Source of the DNA: Kocuria tytonis
GTDB taxonomy: Bacteria > Actinomycetota > Actinomycetes > Actinomycetales > Micrococcaceae
NCBI RefSeq assembly: GCF_003226895.2
Contig: NZ_PNJG02000001.1
Span: 496,001 to 560,000, forward strand
Reading direction: 5' to 3'
DNA length: 64,000 nucleotides
The number at the start of each line of letters is the position of its first letter. Position 1 is the first letter of the stretch. The position numbers were made by a program, and so were the translations under genes. A model generated the notes under the pieces. The model was given only the letters and a program-made list of their open reading frames with translations, had not been told where the DNA came from and searched no databases. Below, in pieces: positions 7,263 to 15,459 of the stretch.

Positions 7263-10200
7263 TCATCGCGGCACCGCCCGGTCACGGGCCGCTGGTGCGG
7301 CGGGGGTGTGGCGGGAGCCGGCGCGGCCGTGCGGTCGGCCGGGGGGCCCGGGGTCGGGTGTGCGCGGCGGCCCGGAGGGGAACGGCCGGGAACCCAGCAG
7401 CGTGCGGGGGTCCGGGAGGGTCTCGGGGCGGGAGAGGTCCCAGGCACGAGCCGCCTGGATGCCGATCCCCCGCGGGCCGGTGCGTCGGGTGTGGCCGTGG
7501 ACCAGCAGCAGCGTGGGGGCGAAGAGCACGTTCCCCGAGGCGGCCTGGGCCTCGTCGAAGAACGTGCAGTCCACGGCCCCGGAGCCGTCGTCCAGGGAGA
7601 TGAAGACCACGCGCCTGCCGCTGCGCATGGGCGGGGTCATGGTGGAGACCCGCACACCGGCCACGACCACCTCGCTCCCGCTGCGCAGCCCCAGCAGGTC
7701 CTGGGCGCGCGTGGCCCCGTAGGTGCGCATGAGTTCCGCGTGGGAGTCCATGAGGTGGGCGCTGACCTCCACGTTCATGGTGTCCAGCTCCGCCCGCACC
7801 CTCTCCCGGAGGCCCGGTTCGGGCAGCCGGGCCGGCAGGGACGTCAGGTCCAGGTCCCCCAGGGGCAGGGCCAGCTGCCCCTCCCCCGGTTGCGAGCGCG
7901 CGGCGGCACCCCGCCCGTGGGCCGGCTGGTCCGCGCGGTCCGTGAGGAAGTGGACCATGTCCGCGCGGGAGGCGCGGGCTCCCGAGCCCTGCAGCAGGCC
8001 GTCCAGCGCCCCGGCGGTGGCCAGGCGCTGCAGGCTCCTGCGGGAGGGGCGGGCCCGGGTCCGGAGCTCGGCCAGGGTGCTGTAGGGCTGCCCCGCGAGG
8101 ATCCGCTCGATCTCGGGGGCGGTGATGCCCGTGATGACGTCCAACGACATTCGGATGCCCCACGCGCCGTCCTGGGTGTGCGGGATCCCGGCGTCCAGGT
8201 CCCCGGAGCACACGGTCCCGGGACGCGGGGTGACGGGTTCCACCCGGTGGTGCTCGCCGCTGCGGTTGACGTCCGGGCCGAGCACGGGGATCCCCATGCG
8301 CCGGGCCTCTCCCACGAGCAGCCGCGCGGGGTACATCCCGGGGTCGTGCTCCCACACCCCGGCCATGAACGCCTCCGGGTGGTGTGTCTTCAGCCACGCG
8401 GACTGGTAGGTGGGCACGGCGAAGGCCACCCCGTGGGCCTTGCAGAATCCGAAGCTGCCGAAGGCGTGGAGGATCTGCCACACGGTGTCGATCACGTGGG
8501 GGGTGTAGCCGCGGGCGCGGGCGCCGTCCCGGAAGGCGGTCTCCACGGGCCCTTCGGAGGGGGAGCCGAGCAGGCGCCGCCAGACGTCCGCGCGCCCGAG
8601 TCCGCAGCCGGTCATCCGGTCCATGATGCGCATGATCTGCTCGTGGTAGACGGCCACCCCGCGGGTCTCGGCGAGGATCTCCTCGAGGTCCGGGTGGGGA
8701 TAGACGGGGGTGCTCCAGCCGTGGCGGGCGTCGAGGTAGGGCCGGACCATGTTGGCCTGCATGGGCCCGGGGCGGAAGAGGGAGATGTCCACGACGAGGT
8801 CGCTGAACTCCTCCGGTCCCATGGTCCCGATGAGTTCGCGCTGCCCGGGGGACTCGATCTGGAAGCATCCCAGGGTGTGGGTGGAGCTGATGAGGCGGAA
8901 GGTGTCAGGGTCGTCCCGGGGCATGGCGTCCAGGTCCGGGGGTGGTTCGTGGGGGTGCAGCCGGGCGACCTCCGCGACGGCGTGGGCCAGGGTGGACTGC
9001 ATCCGCACCCCCAGGACGTCGAGTTTGATGAGGCCCATGGGGTCCATGTCGTGCTTGTCGTACTGGGACATGGGCAGCCCGATCCCGCTGGCCTGGACGG
9101 GGGTGCGCTCCAGCAGGGTGGTGTCGGAGAGGATGACGCCGCACGGGTGCATGGAGATGTGGCGGGGCAGCCGGTCGAGGCGTTCCGTGAGGTCCACGAG
9201 CAGGTCCAGCTGCCGGTTGTCCCGCAGCCGCTCCGCGAGGGGCGCGAGTTCGGGGCGGCGGGAGATCTCCTCGCGCAGAGTCCCCCCGGGCACCCGCCAC
9301 AGCTGGCCCGCCACGTGGTCCACGTCCCGGGGTCCGAGGCCCAGGGCGAGCCCGGCGTCCCGGACGGCACCGCGGGAGCGGTAGGCGTTCTGCATGCTCA
9401 TGAGGGTCACGCGCCGGGGCCCGAAGCGCTCGAAGATCCGCCGGTAGACGTCGTGGCGCCGGGCGCTCTCCATGTCGATGTCGATGTCCGGGAGGTTGGG
9501 CCGCAGCGGGGAGAGGAAGCGTTCGAAGACGAGGTCGTACTCGAGCGGGTCCGTCGGGGAGATCCCGAGCAGGTGCACCACCAGGGAGGAGACGCCGGAG
9601 CCGCGGGCGGCGTGGCGCACCGCCATGGCGCTCATCAGCTCCGAGACCTCGGCCACGGTCAGGAAGTAGCCGGCGAAGCCCAGCTGGGAGATCACGGCCA
9701 GTTCCCGCTCCAGCCGTCCCCGCAGGGACTCCCGGTTGAGTCCGGGGACCGTGCGGTCCCAGTCCTCCCCCGCGTGCAGCCGCGCGAGCCCGGCGTGGCA
9801 GCGTTGCGCGAGCTCGCGGTCCGGGTCCCCCCGCAGACCGAGCACGGAGGCCTCGGGGACCACGGGCGTGCCCATCCCGAGGTCCTGCTGCGGGTCCAGG
9901 CTGCAGCGTTCGGCGAGGCGGTGCGTGTCCGCGAGCAGCCCCGCGGGCGTGGCGTCCCCCCGGTCCGCGGCACGGGTGATCTCGTGGGCCAGCAGGGTCA
10001 TCCGGTCGGGGTCCTTGAGCCAGCCCTGCCCGTTGGGCTGCAGCACGCCCCGGTCCGTCCCGGCGAGCTCCTCGAGGGACATGAGGGTGCGGGCGGCGTC
10101 CAGGACGTCCGCGGTCACCGCCTGTCCCGGGTGGGCGTAGCGCACGGCGTTGCTGAGCACCACGGGCAGACCCGCCGCGCGACCGATCTCGTACAGGCGC

Positions 10201-10853
10201 ACGGCGTGCCCCGTGCTCAGCGGAGCTCCCTGGGGCGCCAGGTGGGTTGCGGTCTCCACCACGAGTGCTCCCGCGGGCAGCCGGAGCCGCCAGCGGTTCA
10301 GGGCCTGGCGCGCGCCGCCGTAGCGCCGTCGGGCCAGCAGCCGGCCCACGTCCGAGTCCGGGCCCACCAGCACCACGAGTCCTGGGTCCCCGTGCCGGGC
10401 GGCCCGCTGCACGTGCCGGGCGATCTGCGCCCCGGTGAGGCCGACGGGGTGCGCGGCGGAGCGGTCGTGGGCCCGGTGGGCGGCCGAGACCAGCCGGCAC
10501 AGCGCCGCGTACCCCGTCCCGCCGTTGTGCCCGGTGGCCAGCACGACCACCCGCCCGACCACCGGGGGCGCCGCCGCACGACGCCGCTCGCTCCCGCCCC
10601 GGCGCGCGGGTTCCCCTCCCCCGCCGGGGCTGGCCCCCAGCAGGGCCAGGTCCACCCCCAGCACCGGGGCGATGCCGCGGGCCCGGCATGCCAACACGTG
10701 CTTGACGGCTCCGTAGAGCCCGTCCCGGTCCGTGCACGCCAGGATCTCCGCGTTCTGCCCGGCCGCCGCCTCGGCGAGTTCCTCGGGGCGCGCCACACCG
10801 TAGTGCGCGCTGAAGGCCGAGGCCACGTGAAGGTGAGGGAACCACATGCCCAT
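7263..10853 (-). CDS. dnaE2: Error-prone DNA polymerase, DnaE2-type C-family alpha subunit
   Basis: This 1196-residue C-family polymerase has an N-terminal PHP domain (about 1-280), the palm with PDIDID (near residue 460) and the third catalytic Asp in LIKLDVLG (near 615), a helix-hairpin-helix region and a C-terminal OB-fold (about 1000-1110). All three palm aspartates are present. The PHP motif reads TDRDG where many family members have TDHDG, so PHP metal binding is probably impaired. A LexA box lies 3 bp upstream of the first ATG, which indicates SOS induction and a very short or absent leader; Met3 (10847) is an alternative start. The last 60 residues are Pro/Arg-rich. imuA and imuB, the usual partners, are not adjacent. 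Confidence 0.88.
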   Translation of the reverse strand: MGMWFPHLHVASAFSAHYGVARPEELAEAAAGQNAEILACTDRDGLYGAVKHVLACRARGIAPVLGVDLALLGASPGGGGEPARRGGSERRRAAAPPVVGRVVVLATGHNGGTGYAALCRLVSAAHRAHDRSAAHPVGLTGAQIARHVQRAARHGDPGLVVLVGPDSDVGRLLARRRYGGARQALNRWRLRLPAGALVVETATHLAPQGAPLSTGHAVRLYEIGRAAGLPVVLSNAVRYAHPGQAVTADVLDAARTLMSLEELAGTDRGVLQPNGQGWLKDPDRMTLLAHEITRAADRGDATPAGLLADTHRLAERCSLDPQQDLGMGTPVVPEASVLGLRGDPDRELAQRCHAGLARLHAGEDWDRTVPGLNRESLRGRLERELAVISQLGFAGYFLTVAEVSELMSAMAVRHAARGSGVSSLVVHLLGISPTDPLEYDLVFERFLSPLRPNLPDIDIDMESARRHDVYRRIFERFGPRRVTLMSMQNAYRSRGAVRDAGLALGLGPRDVDHVAGQLWRVPGGTLREEISRRPELAPLAERLRDNRQLDLLVDLTERLDRLPRHISMHPCGVILSDTTLLERTPVQASGIGLPMSQYDKHDMDPMGLIKLDVLGVRMQSTLAHAVAEVARLHPHEPPPDLDAMPRDDPDTFRLISSTHTLGCFQIESPGQRELIGTMGPEEFSDLVVDISLFRPGPMQANMVRPYLDARHGWSTPVYPHPDLEEILAETRGVAVYHEQIMRIMDRMTGCGLGRADVWRRLLGSPSEGPVETAFRDGARARGYTPHVIDTVWQILHAFGSFGFCKAHGVAFAVPTYQSAWLKTHHPEAFMAGVWEHDPGMYPARLLVGEARRMGIPVLGPDVNRSGEHHRVEPVTPRPGTVCSGDLDAGIPHTQDGAWGIRMSLDVITGITAPEIERILAGQPYSTLAELRTRARPSRRSLQRLATAGALDGLLQGSGARASRADMVHFLTDRADQPAHGRGAAARSQPGEGQLALPLGDLDLTSLPARLPEPGLRERVRAELDTMNVEVSAHLMDSHAELMRTYGATRAQDLLGLRSGSEVVVAGVRVSTMTPPMRSGRRVVFISLDDGSGAVDCTFFDEAQAASGNVLFAPTLLLVHGHTRRTGPRGIGIQAARAWDLSRPETLPDPRTLLGSRPFPSGPPRTPDPGPPGRPHGRAGSRHTPAAPAARDRAVPR

Positions 10854-10855
10854 AT

Positions 10856-10871
10856 TCGAAACTGTGTTCGA
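10856..10871 (-). promoter_or_regulatory. LexA (SOS) box of dnaE2
   Basis: TCGAAACTGTGTTCGA matches the actinobacterial LexA operator TCGAAC-N4-GTTCGA with one mismatch. It abuts the start codon of the polymerase gene. Confidence 0.85.
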
Positions 10872-10922
10872 ATGTTTGTCAACCGGGGTGCGGTCCCCCG
10901 CGTGCGGGGCGGGGCGGTCCCG

Positions 10923-11330
10923 TCAGAAGCCGGCACGGAGCACCCGCCACCGCCCGGTGAACTGGTCCCGCGTGAGGTCGAAGGTGCGCGCCATGAGTGC
11001 CCCGGGCTCCACGGCCTGCATGCGCCAGCACTCCCGATCCACCGCGCTGATCTCGCTCTCACGAGGGACGCGGTCCGCCACATCCCACCAGTTCCGGCGT
11101 TCGTACCAGTGGATCACGGGCTGCAGCACACGGTGCCGGCACCCGCGGTGGACCACTTCGAGGGGCTCCCCCGAGGCGCTGCAGTGCACCGAGACGCCGT
11201 CCGTGCCGGATCCCGCGGCGGGCGGCCACGCCCGTTCCGGAACCTCCTCGACGGCGCCCGCACCGATCACCGGGACCCCGGACCACGGGTCCTCGTACCG
11301 CTCCGTTCCCGTCACGTCCGGCATCGTCAT
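10923..11330 (-). CDS. DUF6504-type protein of the SOS mutagenesis locus
   Basis: The 135-residue soluble protein has no catalytic motif I recognise. It is basic and aromatic-rich, with a HWYERRNWW segment near residue 75 and a C-terminal FTGRWRVLRAGF end. Proteins like this lie between imuB and dnaE2 in many actinobacteria and carry the DUF6504 label; I assign it from memory of that neighbourhood and the look of the C-terminus. GGGAGGG precedes the ATG at 11330. A LexA box 23 bp upstream suggests SOS induction. It is 70 bp upstream of dnaE2, which has a separate LexA box. A role as polymerase accessory factor is an inference. Confidence 0.6.
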   Translation of the reverse strand: MTMPDVTGTERYEDPWSGVPVIGAGAVEEVPERAWPPAAGSGTDGVSVHCSASGEPLEVVHRGCRHRVLQPVIHWYERRNWWDVADRVPRESEISAVDRECWRMQAVEPGALMARTFDLTRDQFTGRWRVLRAGF

Positions 11331-11352
11331 GGTGGATCACCCTCCCAGGTAT

Positions 11353-11368
11353 TCGAAACTTTATTCGA
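11353..11368 (-). promoter_or_regulatory. LexA (SOS) box of the DUF6504-type gene
   Basis: TCGAAACTTTATTCGA fits TCGAAC-N4-GTTCGA with one mismatch in each half, and shares the TCGAAACT start of the dnaE2 box. Confidence 0.72.
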
Positions 11369-11556
11369 CTCCTGGAACGGTGCCAAGACCGTCCGACACG
11401 CATAAGCGGCCGGGGGTGGGGGACGCGGCGGAACCCCTGCCCCGCGGCGGGCGGGGGTGAACCGGGGAGCAGCCCCGGAAACCGCCCCGGCCCGGGAGCA
11501 CACCGGTGCGCGCGGACGCTGCGCGTCGGCGCGGGGCCGGGGGGGGCGCGAGCGTG

Positions 11557-12060
11557 TCAGGCGCCCCCCTGCGCCACGGCGGCGACGACCGCGCCCGTGA
11601 CCCGCACGAGGTCCTCCGGCCGCAGGCCCACGTCGAATCCCCGGCGCCCGCCCGAGACGTACAGCTCCGCCAGTGACCGCGCGCTCTCGTCCACCACCGT
11701 GGGCAGCGTGGAGCGCTGTCCCAGGGGGCTCACTCCCCCGAGCACGTAGCCGGTCAGCCGGTGCACGTCCGCGGGGTCCGCCAGGTGCGCCTTCTTCGCG
11801 CCCAGCGCCGCCGCGACGGCCTTGAGGTCCGCCCGCGCGGCCACCGGCACCACGCACACCCCGAACCCGCCGTGGTCCAGGGAGACCACGAGTGTCTTGA
11901 ACACGGCCTCCGGTGCCAGCCCCAGGGCCTCGGCGGCCTCGTTCCCGTAGGACTCCGCCCGTGGGTCGTGCTCGTAGGACAGTTCCCGGAACGGCACGCC
12001 CGCCTCGCTCAGTGCGCGGGTGGCCGGGGTGGCGGAGGACTTCTGCTTCCTCGTGGTCAT
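11557..12060 (-). CDS. ybaK: YbaK/EbsC-family Cys-tRNA(Pro) deacylase
   Basis: The 167-residue protein is a trans-editing enzyme that removes cysteine mischarged on tRNA-Pro. It has the YbaK fold features: a conserved lysine in VFKTLV (near 53-58), a GYVLGGVSPLGQ loop near 107-118 and the C-terminal GLRPEDL segment. Length is typical for stand-alone YbaK. The start at 12060 has GGAGACGAG upstream; the much longer open frame is antisense to the thioesterase gene. It is divergent from the thioesterase and has no obvious link with it. Confidence 0.92.
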   Translation of the reverse strand: MTTRKQKSSATPATRALSEAGVPFRELSYEHDPRAESYGNEAAEALGLAPEAVFKTLVVSLDHGGFGVCVVPVAARADLKAVAAALGAKKAHLADPADVHRLTGYVLGGVSPLGQRSTLPTVVDESARSLAELYVSGGRRGFDVGLRPEDLVRVTGAVVAAVAQGGA

Positions 12061-12397
12061 GTCTCGTCTCCGTTCGGTCGTGGTTCGCGGGGACGCCTCC
12101 CGCCGTGCCGGATGGCGCCGGAGCACACGTTGGGTACTGTGGTCCCAAGCCCGCAGCACGAGAGGTGCGAGTCCCCGGCACCCGAGCCTACGACCCTCCC
12201 GCCGCGCGGACGAGTGTTCCCCCAGCACCACCGCCGCCACCCGCGCCCTCCCCGTTCCCCGCACCGCGCGACCGCGCGCCCGGTCCAGCCCCCCGCAGGA
12301 CCGGACGCCCGCCGCCCGCACGTCCGACGACGGGATCGGAGGCCGCGGGGCCCGGAGGTGGCTCTCGCCCCACTCAGGATTCAGGAGGTCCGGGAAG
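12061..12397. other. Divergent intergenic region, ybaK / thioesterase
   Basis: This 337-bp GC-rich stretch holds the promoters of ybaK (minus) and the biosynthetic thioesterase (plus). Open frames run through it on both strands without a credible start or domain. I see no clear operator or riboswitch. The only firm element is the AGGAGGT ribosome binding site at 12383-12389 serving the TTG at 12398. Confidence 0.5.
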
Positions 12398-13156
12398 TTG
12401 GCCACGACCCCACCCCCCGCCACGGCCCTGGCCCGCTGGAGCACCGGCGGCACCCCACCGCGGTACCGACTGATCGTCTTCCCCCACGCCGGGGCGGGCG
12501 GCCTCTCCGGCAGGGTCTTCCTGACCGCCGACACCGAGGTCCTCGTCCACCGCCGCCCCGCGCGGGAGTCCCGCACGGCGGAGAACACCCCCGTGACCGT
12601 GGCCACCGCGGTGGCCGAGGCGGTGGCCGCGCTGCTGCCCGTCCTGGACGCCGACGACGTCCCCACCGCCGTTCTGGGGCACTCCTTCGGGGCCCTGCTC
12701 GCCGCCGAGTTCACCGCCGCGGTGGACCGACGCCGCCCCGGGCGGCTGCACCGGGTGGCCCTCTCCGCGAAGGACACGCCTCCGGCCCCGGATCCCGCGC
12801 TCGCCGCCGTGCTCGAGGACGACGCCGCCCTGACGGCCTGGCTCCTCGAGCTCGGCGGGACGCCCCGGGAGCTGCTCGCGGACCCGGAGCTGCGTGAGCT
12901 GGTGCTGACACCGCTGCGCGCGGACCTGCGGGCGTCCCTGGCCCACGACACCGCCCCGCCCCGCTGGCGCACGCCCCTGCTGCTCGTGTCCGCCGAACGG
13001 GACCGCACCGCCACGGCACAGGGCATGGCGGGCTGGGCGCACGCGACCGACGCCGAGGTGGCCGCGCTCACGGTGCCCGGGGGCCATCACGGGCTGCTGG
13101 AGCACCCCGAGCTGCTGCACCGGGCCCTGCGCGGGTCCGCCGGGGACACCCCGTGA
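12398..13156 (+). CDS. Type II thioesterase (NRPS/PKS-associated)
   Basis: The 252-residue alpha/beta hydrolase resembles TEII proofreading enzymes that clear stalled or mis-loaded carrier proteins. It shows the family opening VFPHAGAGG (near 29), the nucleophile elbow GHSFG (near 92) and a C-terminal catalytic His in PGGHHGLL (near 229). TTG is taken as the start because AGGAGGT lies 8 bp upstream; no ATG with a binding site fits. Its stop overlaps the GTG of the phosphopantetheinyl transferase by 4 bp. The only carrier protein nearby is in the Pls-type synthetase (15456-19580), the likely client. Confidence 0.85.
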   Translation: MATTPPPATALARWSTGGTPPRYRLIVFPHAGAGGLSGRVFLTADTEVLVHRRPARESRTAENTPVTVATAVAEAVAALLPVLDADDVPTAVLGHSFGALLAAEFTAAVDRRRPGRLHRVALSAKDTPPAPDPALAAVLEDDAALTAWLLELGGTPRELLADPELRELVLTPLRADLRASLAHDTAPPRWRTPLLLVSAERDRTATAQGMAGWAHATDAEVAALTVPGGHHGLLEHPELLHRALRGSAGDTP

Positions 13157-13926
13157 GCGCGCGGAGCACCGCGGTGCGGCAGCCGGTGTGGGCGGACGTC
13201 CGACGCCGCGTGCCCGGTGCCCCGGCGGACCTCACCCTGCACGTGCTCCCGCTGCCGGAGTTCTCGGAGTGGGCGTTCTCGGCGGCGGGCTGCCTCACCG
13301 GGGCGGAAGCCGCTCGGGCGTGCGCCATCGAGGAGACCCGGGCCCGTGAGCTGTTCGTGGTCTCGCGGGTGGCGCTGCGCCACGTCCTGGCTCACCGCCT
13401 CGGGTGCCGGGCCCACGAGGTCCCCCTCGACCACGACCCCCGCAGCGGCGCCCCGCGCGCGATCCACGGGCGGGCGGGCGCCGTGACCGCGGCTCCCGGC
13501 CCGGGGACCGCGCCGTCGCCCGAGCTCGGCCGGGTCCACCCGGTGCGGTTCTCGGTGTCCCGCACCGCGGGCGTCGTGGCCCTGGTCACCGCCCAGCGCG
13601 CGGTGGGGGTGGACGTGGAGCGGCTGCAGTCGGCGGTCGAGGCCGACGTGCTGCTGGACGTCCTGCACCCCGCGGACCGCGCGCGGCTCACCCGGCTGCG
13701 CGGGCGGCGTCGTGCCGCGGCCGTGACCCGCACGTGGACGCGCGTCGAAGCGCTCGTGAAGGGCTGGGAGACCGGGCTGTCCCGCGACCCGGCCGGCATC
13801 CACGTCGGCCCGGCGGCGCGGGCCTGCTACGGACACGACTGGACCGTGAGCGATGTGCGGACCACCGCACGCGAGAACGCCCGCCTGGCCGTGGCGTGGC
13901 GAACGGACCCCGGCCCGGTGGGCTGA
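13153..13926 (+). CDS. 4'-phosphopantetheinyl transferase (Sfp type)
   Basis: The 257-residue enzyme would move phosphopantetheine from CoA to the carrier-protein serine of the adjacent synthetase. The Mg-binding motif GVDVE is near residue 155 and the second signature is WTRVEALVK near 196. In that signature the usual Lys before Glu is Val, while the catalytic Glu and second Lys remain. A conserved SRVALRHVLA N-terminal helix is also present. It starts at GTG, overlapping the thioesterase stop (GTGA), so the two are translationally coupled. It converges on the membrane protein gene across a strong hairpin. Confidence 0.88.
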   Translation: MSARSTAVRQPVWADVRRRVPGAPADLTLHVLPLPEFSEWAFSAAGCLTGAEAARACAIEETRARELFVVSRVALRHVLAHRLGCRAHEVPLDHDPRSGAPRAIHGRAGAVTAAPGPGTAPSPELGRVHPVRFSVSRTAGVVALVTAQRAVGVDVERLQSAVEADVLLDVLHPADRARLTRLRGRRRAAAVTRTWTRVEALVKGWETGLSRDPAGIHVGPAARACYGHDWTVSDVRTTARENARLAVAWRTDPGPVG

Positions 13927-13975
13927 GGTCCGTTCGACGGGTTCCCCGGGGGCACCCGGGTGCGCCGGTCCCCGG

Positions 13976-14011
13976 CGGTGCCCGTCCGGCCCCGCGGCCG
14001 GACGGGCACCG
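13976..14011. terminator. Perfect 16-bp hairpin between convergent biosynthetic genes
   Basis: The arms 13976-13991 and 13996-14011 are perfectly complementary with a CCGC loop. It lies between the transferase stop and the membrane-protein stop and can act in both directions. There is no U-tract. Confidence 0.75.
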
Positions 14012-14028
14012 GGATCCGGTGGCGGGAG

Positions 14029-15459
14029 CTAGTGGCGACCCGTCCGCGCCCCACGGTGCGCCGGTGACCTCTCCGGCGGGACCACCGCGGCGGCCACCCC
14101 CTTGGAGACCCGGGTGACGAGCCGCTCGAGCGGGCCGTTGCCCACGGCCTTCTGCCACGCCACCGCGAACAGCGCGGCCACCACGATCTGCACGATGTAC
14201 CAGAACCAGGGCGTGCTGTCCGTCCACACCAGGGCCAGGAACACCAGGTGCGAGACGTACAGGGTGAGCGTCATGGAGCCCATCGCCCCCAGCCAGGTCA
14301 GCCACTTGCCGATCACGCGGCACAGCAGCAGGAACGCGCCCAGGGCCACCATGGCCAGTCCCGCGCTCTCGAGCAGCGCGAACGGCGTGTTGGTGTGCGG
14401 GCCCGAGAGCAGCAGCCACAGGTTCGAGGTGTCCGGCAGCTGGGGGTCCGGTCCGTAGACCTGGATGTTCCACACGTCGTCCGAGGTCATCCACGGGGTC
14501 GCCTCGATCAGCGCGTCCTCGAGGTCGAAGCGCATGAGCATCAGCAGCGAGATCCCGCGGGCCACCGCGGCCATCACCGCGCCCACGATGACCAGCAGCA
14601 CCTGCACGCGGTCCCGGGAGAGGGGAAGCCGGCCCAGGGCCATGCCCAGGCAGATGAACGTCATCCAGGGCAGCGCCGGATACGTGCCGGTGAGGAACAG
14701 CTCCGCGAGAACGGCCCCCGGATCCGTGAACAGCTCCGGGAAGCTCGGGTTGCCGTACACGTGGGCCGGCAGCACGGACAGCGACCACTGCATCACGAAC
14801 GGCATGACCACCGCGAAGAACGCTGCGCAGGCCAGCAGCCACCGCACGCTCATGCGGGTGAACGGGATGGCCACCAGGAACATCAGACCGTAGTAGATGA
14901 GGATGTTGAACACCGGCAGGTCCAGCAGGTTGACGCTCAACCCGACCAGGAACAGCACCAGGGCACGCACCAGGATGGAGACCCTCGCGCGGCTGCCCTC
15001 GCGGCCGAGGCGAGGATTGCGCCCGCCGGTCATGAACGCGAGGCTCACGCCCGCCAGCGTGGCGAACAGCGCGGCCGAGTGCCCGGCGAACAGCTGCCAC
15101 TCCACCGAGGGGTTGCCGTCGGCGTCGGCCACGGCCGGCAGCACGTGGACCGCGACCATGCCCACGAGCGCGAACCCGCGGGCCACGTCCACGCCCATGA
15201 TGCGGCGCTTGGTGCGCCGCCCGTCCGCGCTCGTCACGTTGCGGGTCACGGCCCCCTGACGCGGGGTGGAGGCGGAGCGCGGGGGCGCGGTCACCACCGG
15301 GGTGGCGGAGGTCCACAGCCCGCTCTCGGCGGCGGTCCTGCCCCCGTCTCCGCGGTCCCCCAACCACACCTCACGGGGTGGGCGGCGTCCGGGCCGGGGC
15401 CGCTGCCCCACCGGGAGGTCGCCCTCCACGACGTTCTCGTCGAGACTCTGCTGGGTCAT
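14029..15459 (-). CDS. Multi-pass acyltransferase-like membrane protein (HGSNAT/YeiB, DUF418 type)
   Basis: The 476-residue protein has a charged cytoplasmic N-terminus of about 85 residues, then about ten hydrophobic segments. The first is introduced by RRIMGVDVARGFALVGM, the hallmark of the heparan-alpha-glucosaminide acetyltransferase/YeiB-like family, and a DUF418-like C-terminal half follows. Such proteins move acyl groups across or at the membrane. Its ATG overlaps the stop of the Pls-type synthetase (ATGA), so it is translated with it and probably serves the same product, for instance by acylation or export. That role is an inference. Confidence 0.8.
   Translation of the reverse strand: MTQQSLDENVVEGDLPVGQRPRPGRRPPREVWLGDRGDGGRTAAESGLWTSATPVVTAPPRSASTPRQGAVTRNVTSADGRRTKRRIMGVDVARGFALVGMVAVHVLPAVADADGNPSVEWQLFAGHSAALFATLAGVSLAFMTGGRNPRLGREGSRARVSILVRALVLFLVGLSVNLLDLPVFNILIYYGLMFLVAIPFTRMSVRWLLACAAFFAVVMPFVMQWSLSVLPAHVYGNPSFPELFTDPGAVLAELFLTGTYPALPWMTFICLGMALGRLPLSRDRVQVLLVIVGAVMAAVARGISLLMLMRFDLEDALIEATPWMTSDDVWNIQVYGPDPQLPDTSNLWLLLSGPHTNTPFALLESAGLAMVALGAFLLLCRVIGKWLTWLGAMGSMTLTLYVSHLVFLALVWTDSTPWFWYIVQIVVAALFAVAWQKAVGNGPLERLVTRVSKGVAAAVVPPERSPAHRGARTGRH

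Noticed and set aside
7239-11405. 1388-codon open frame opposite dnaE2
   Set aside because: Antisense shadow of the polymerase and DUF6504-type genes, low-complexity translation.
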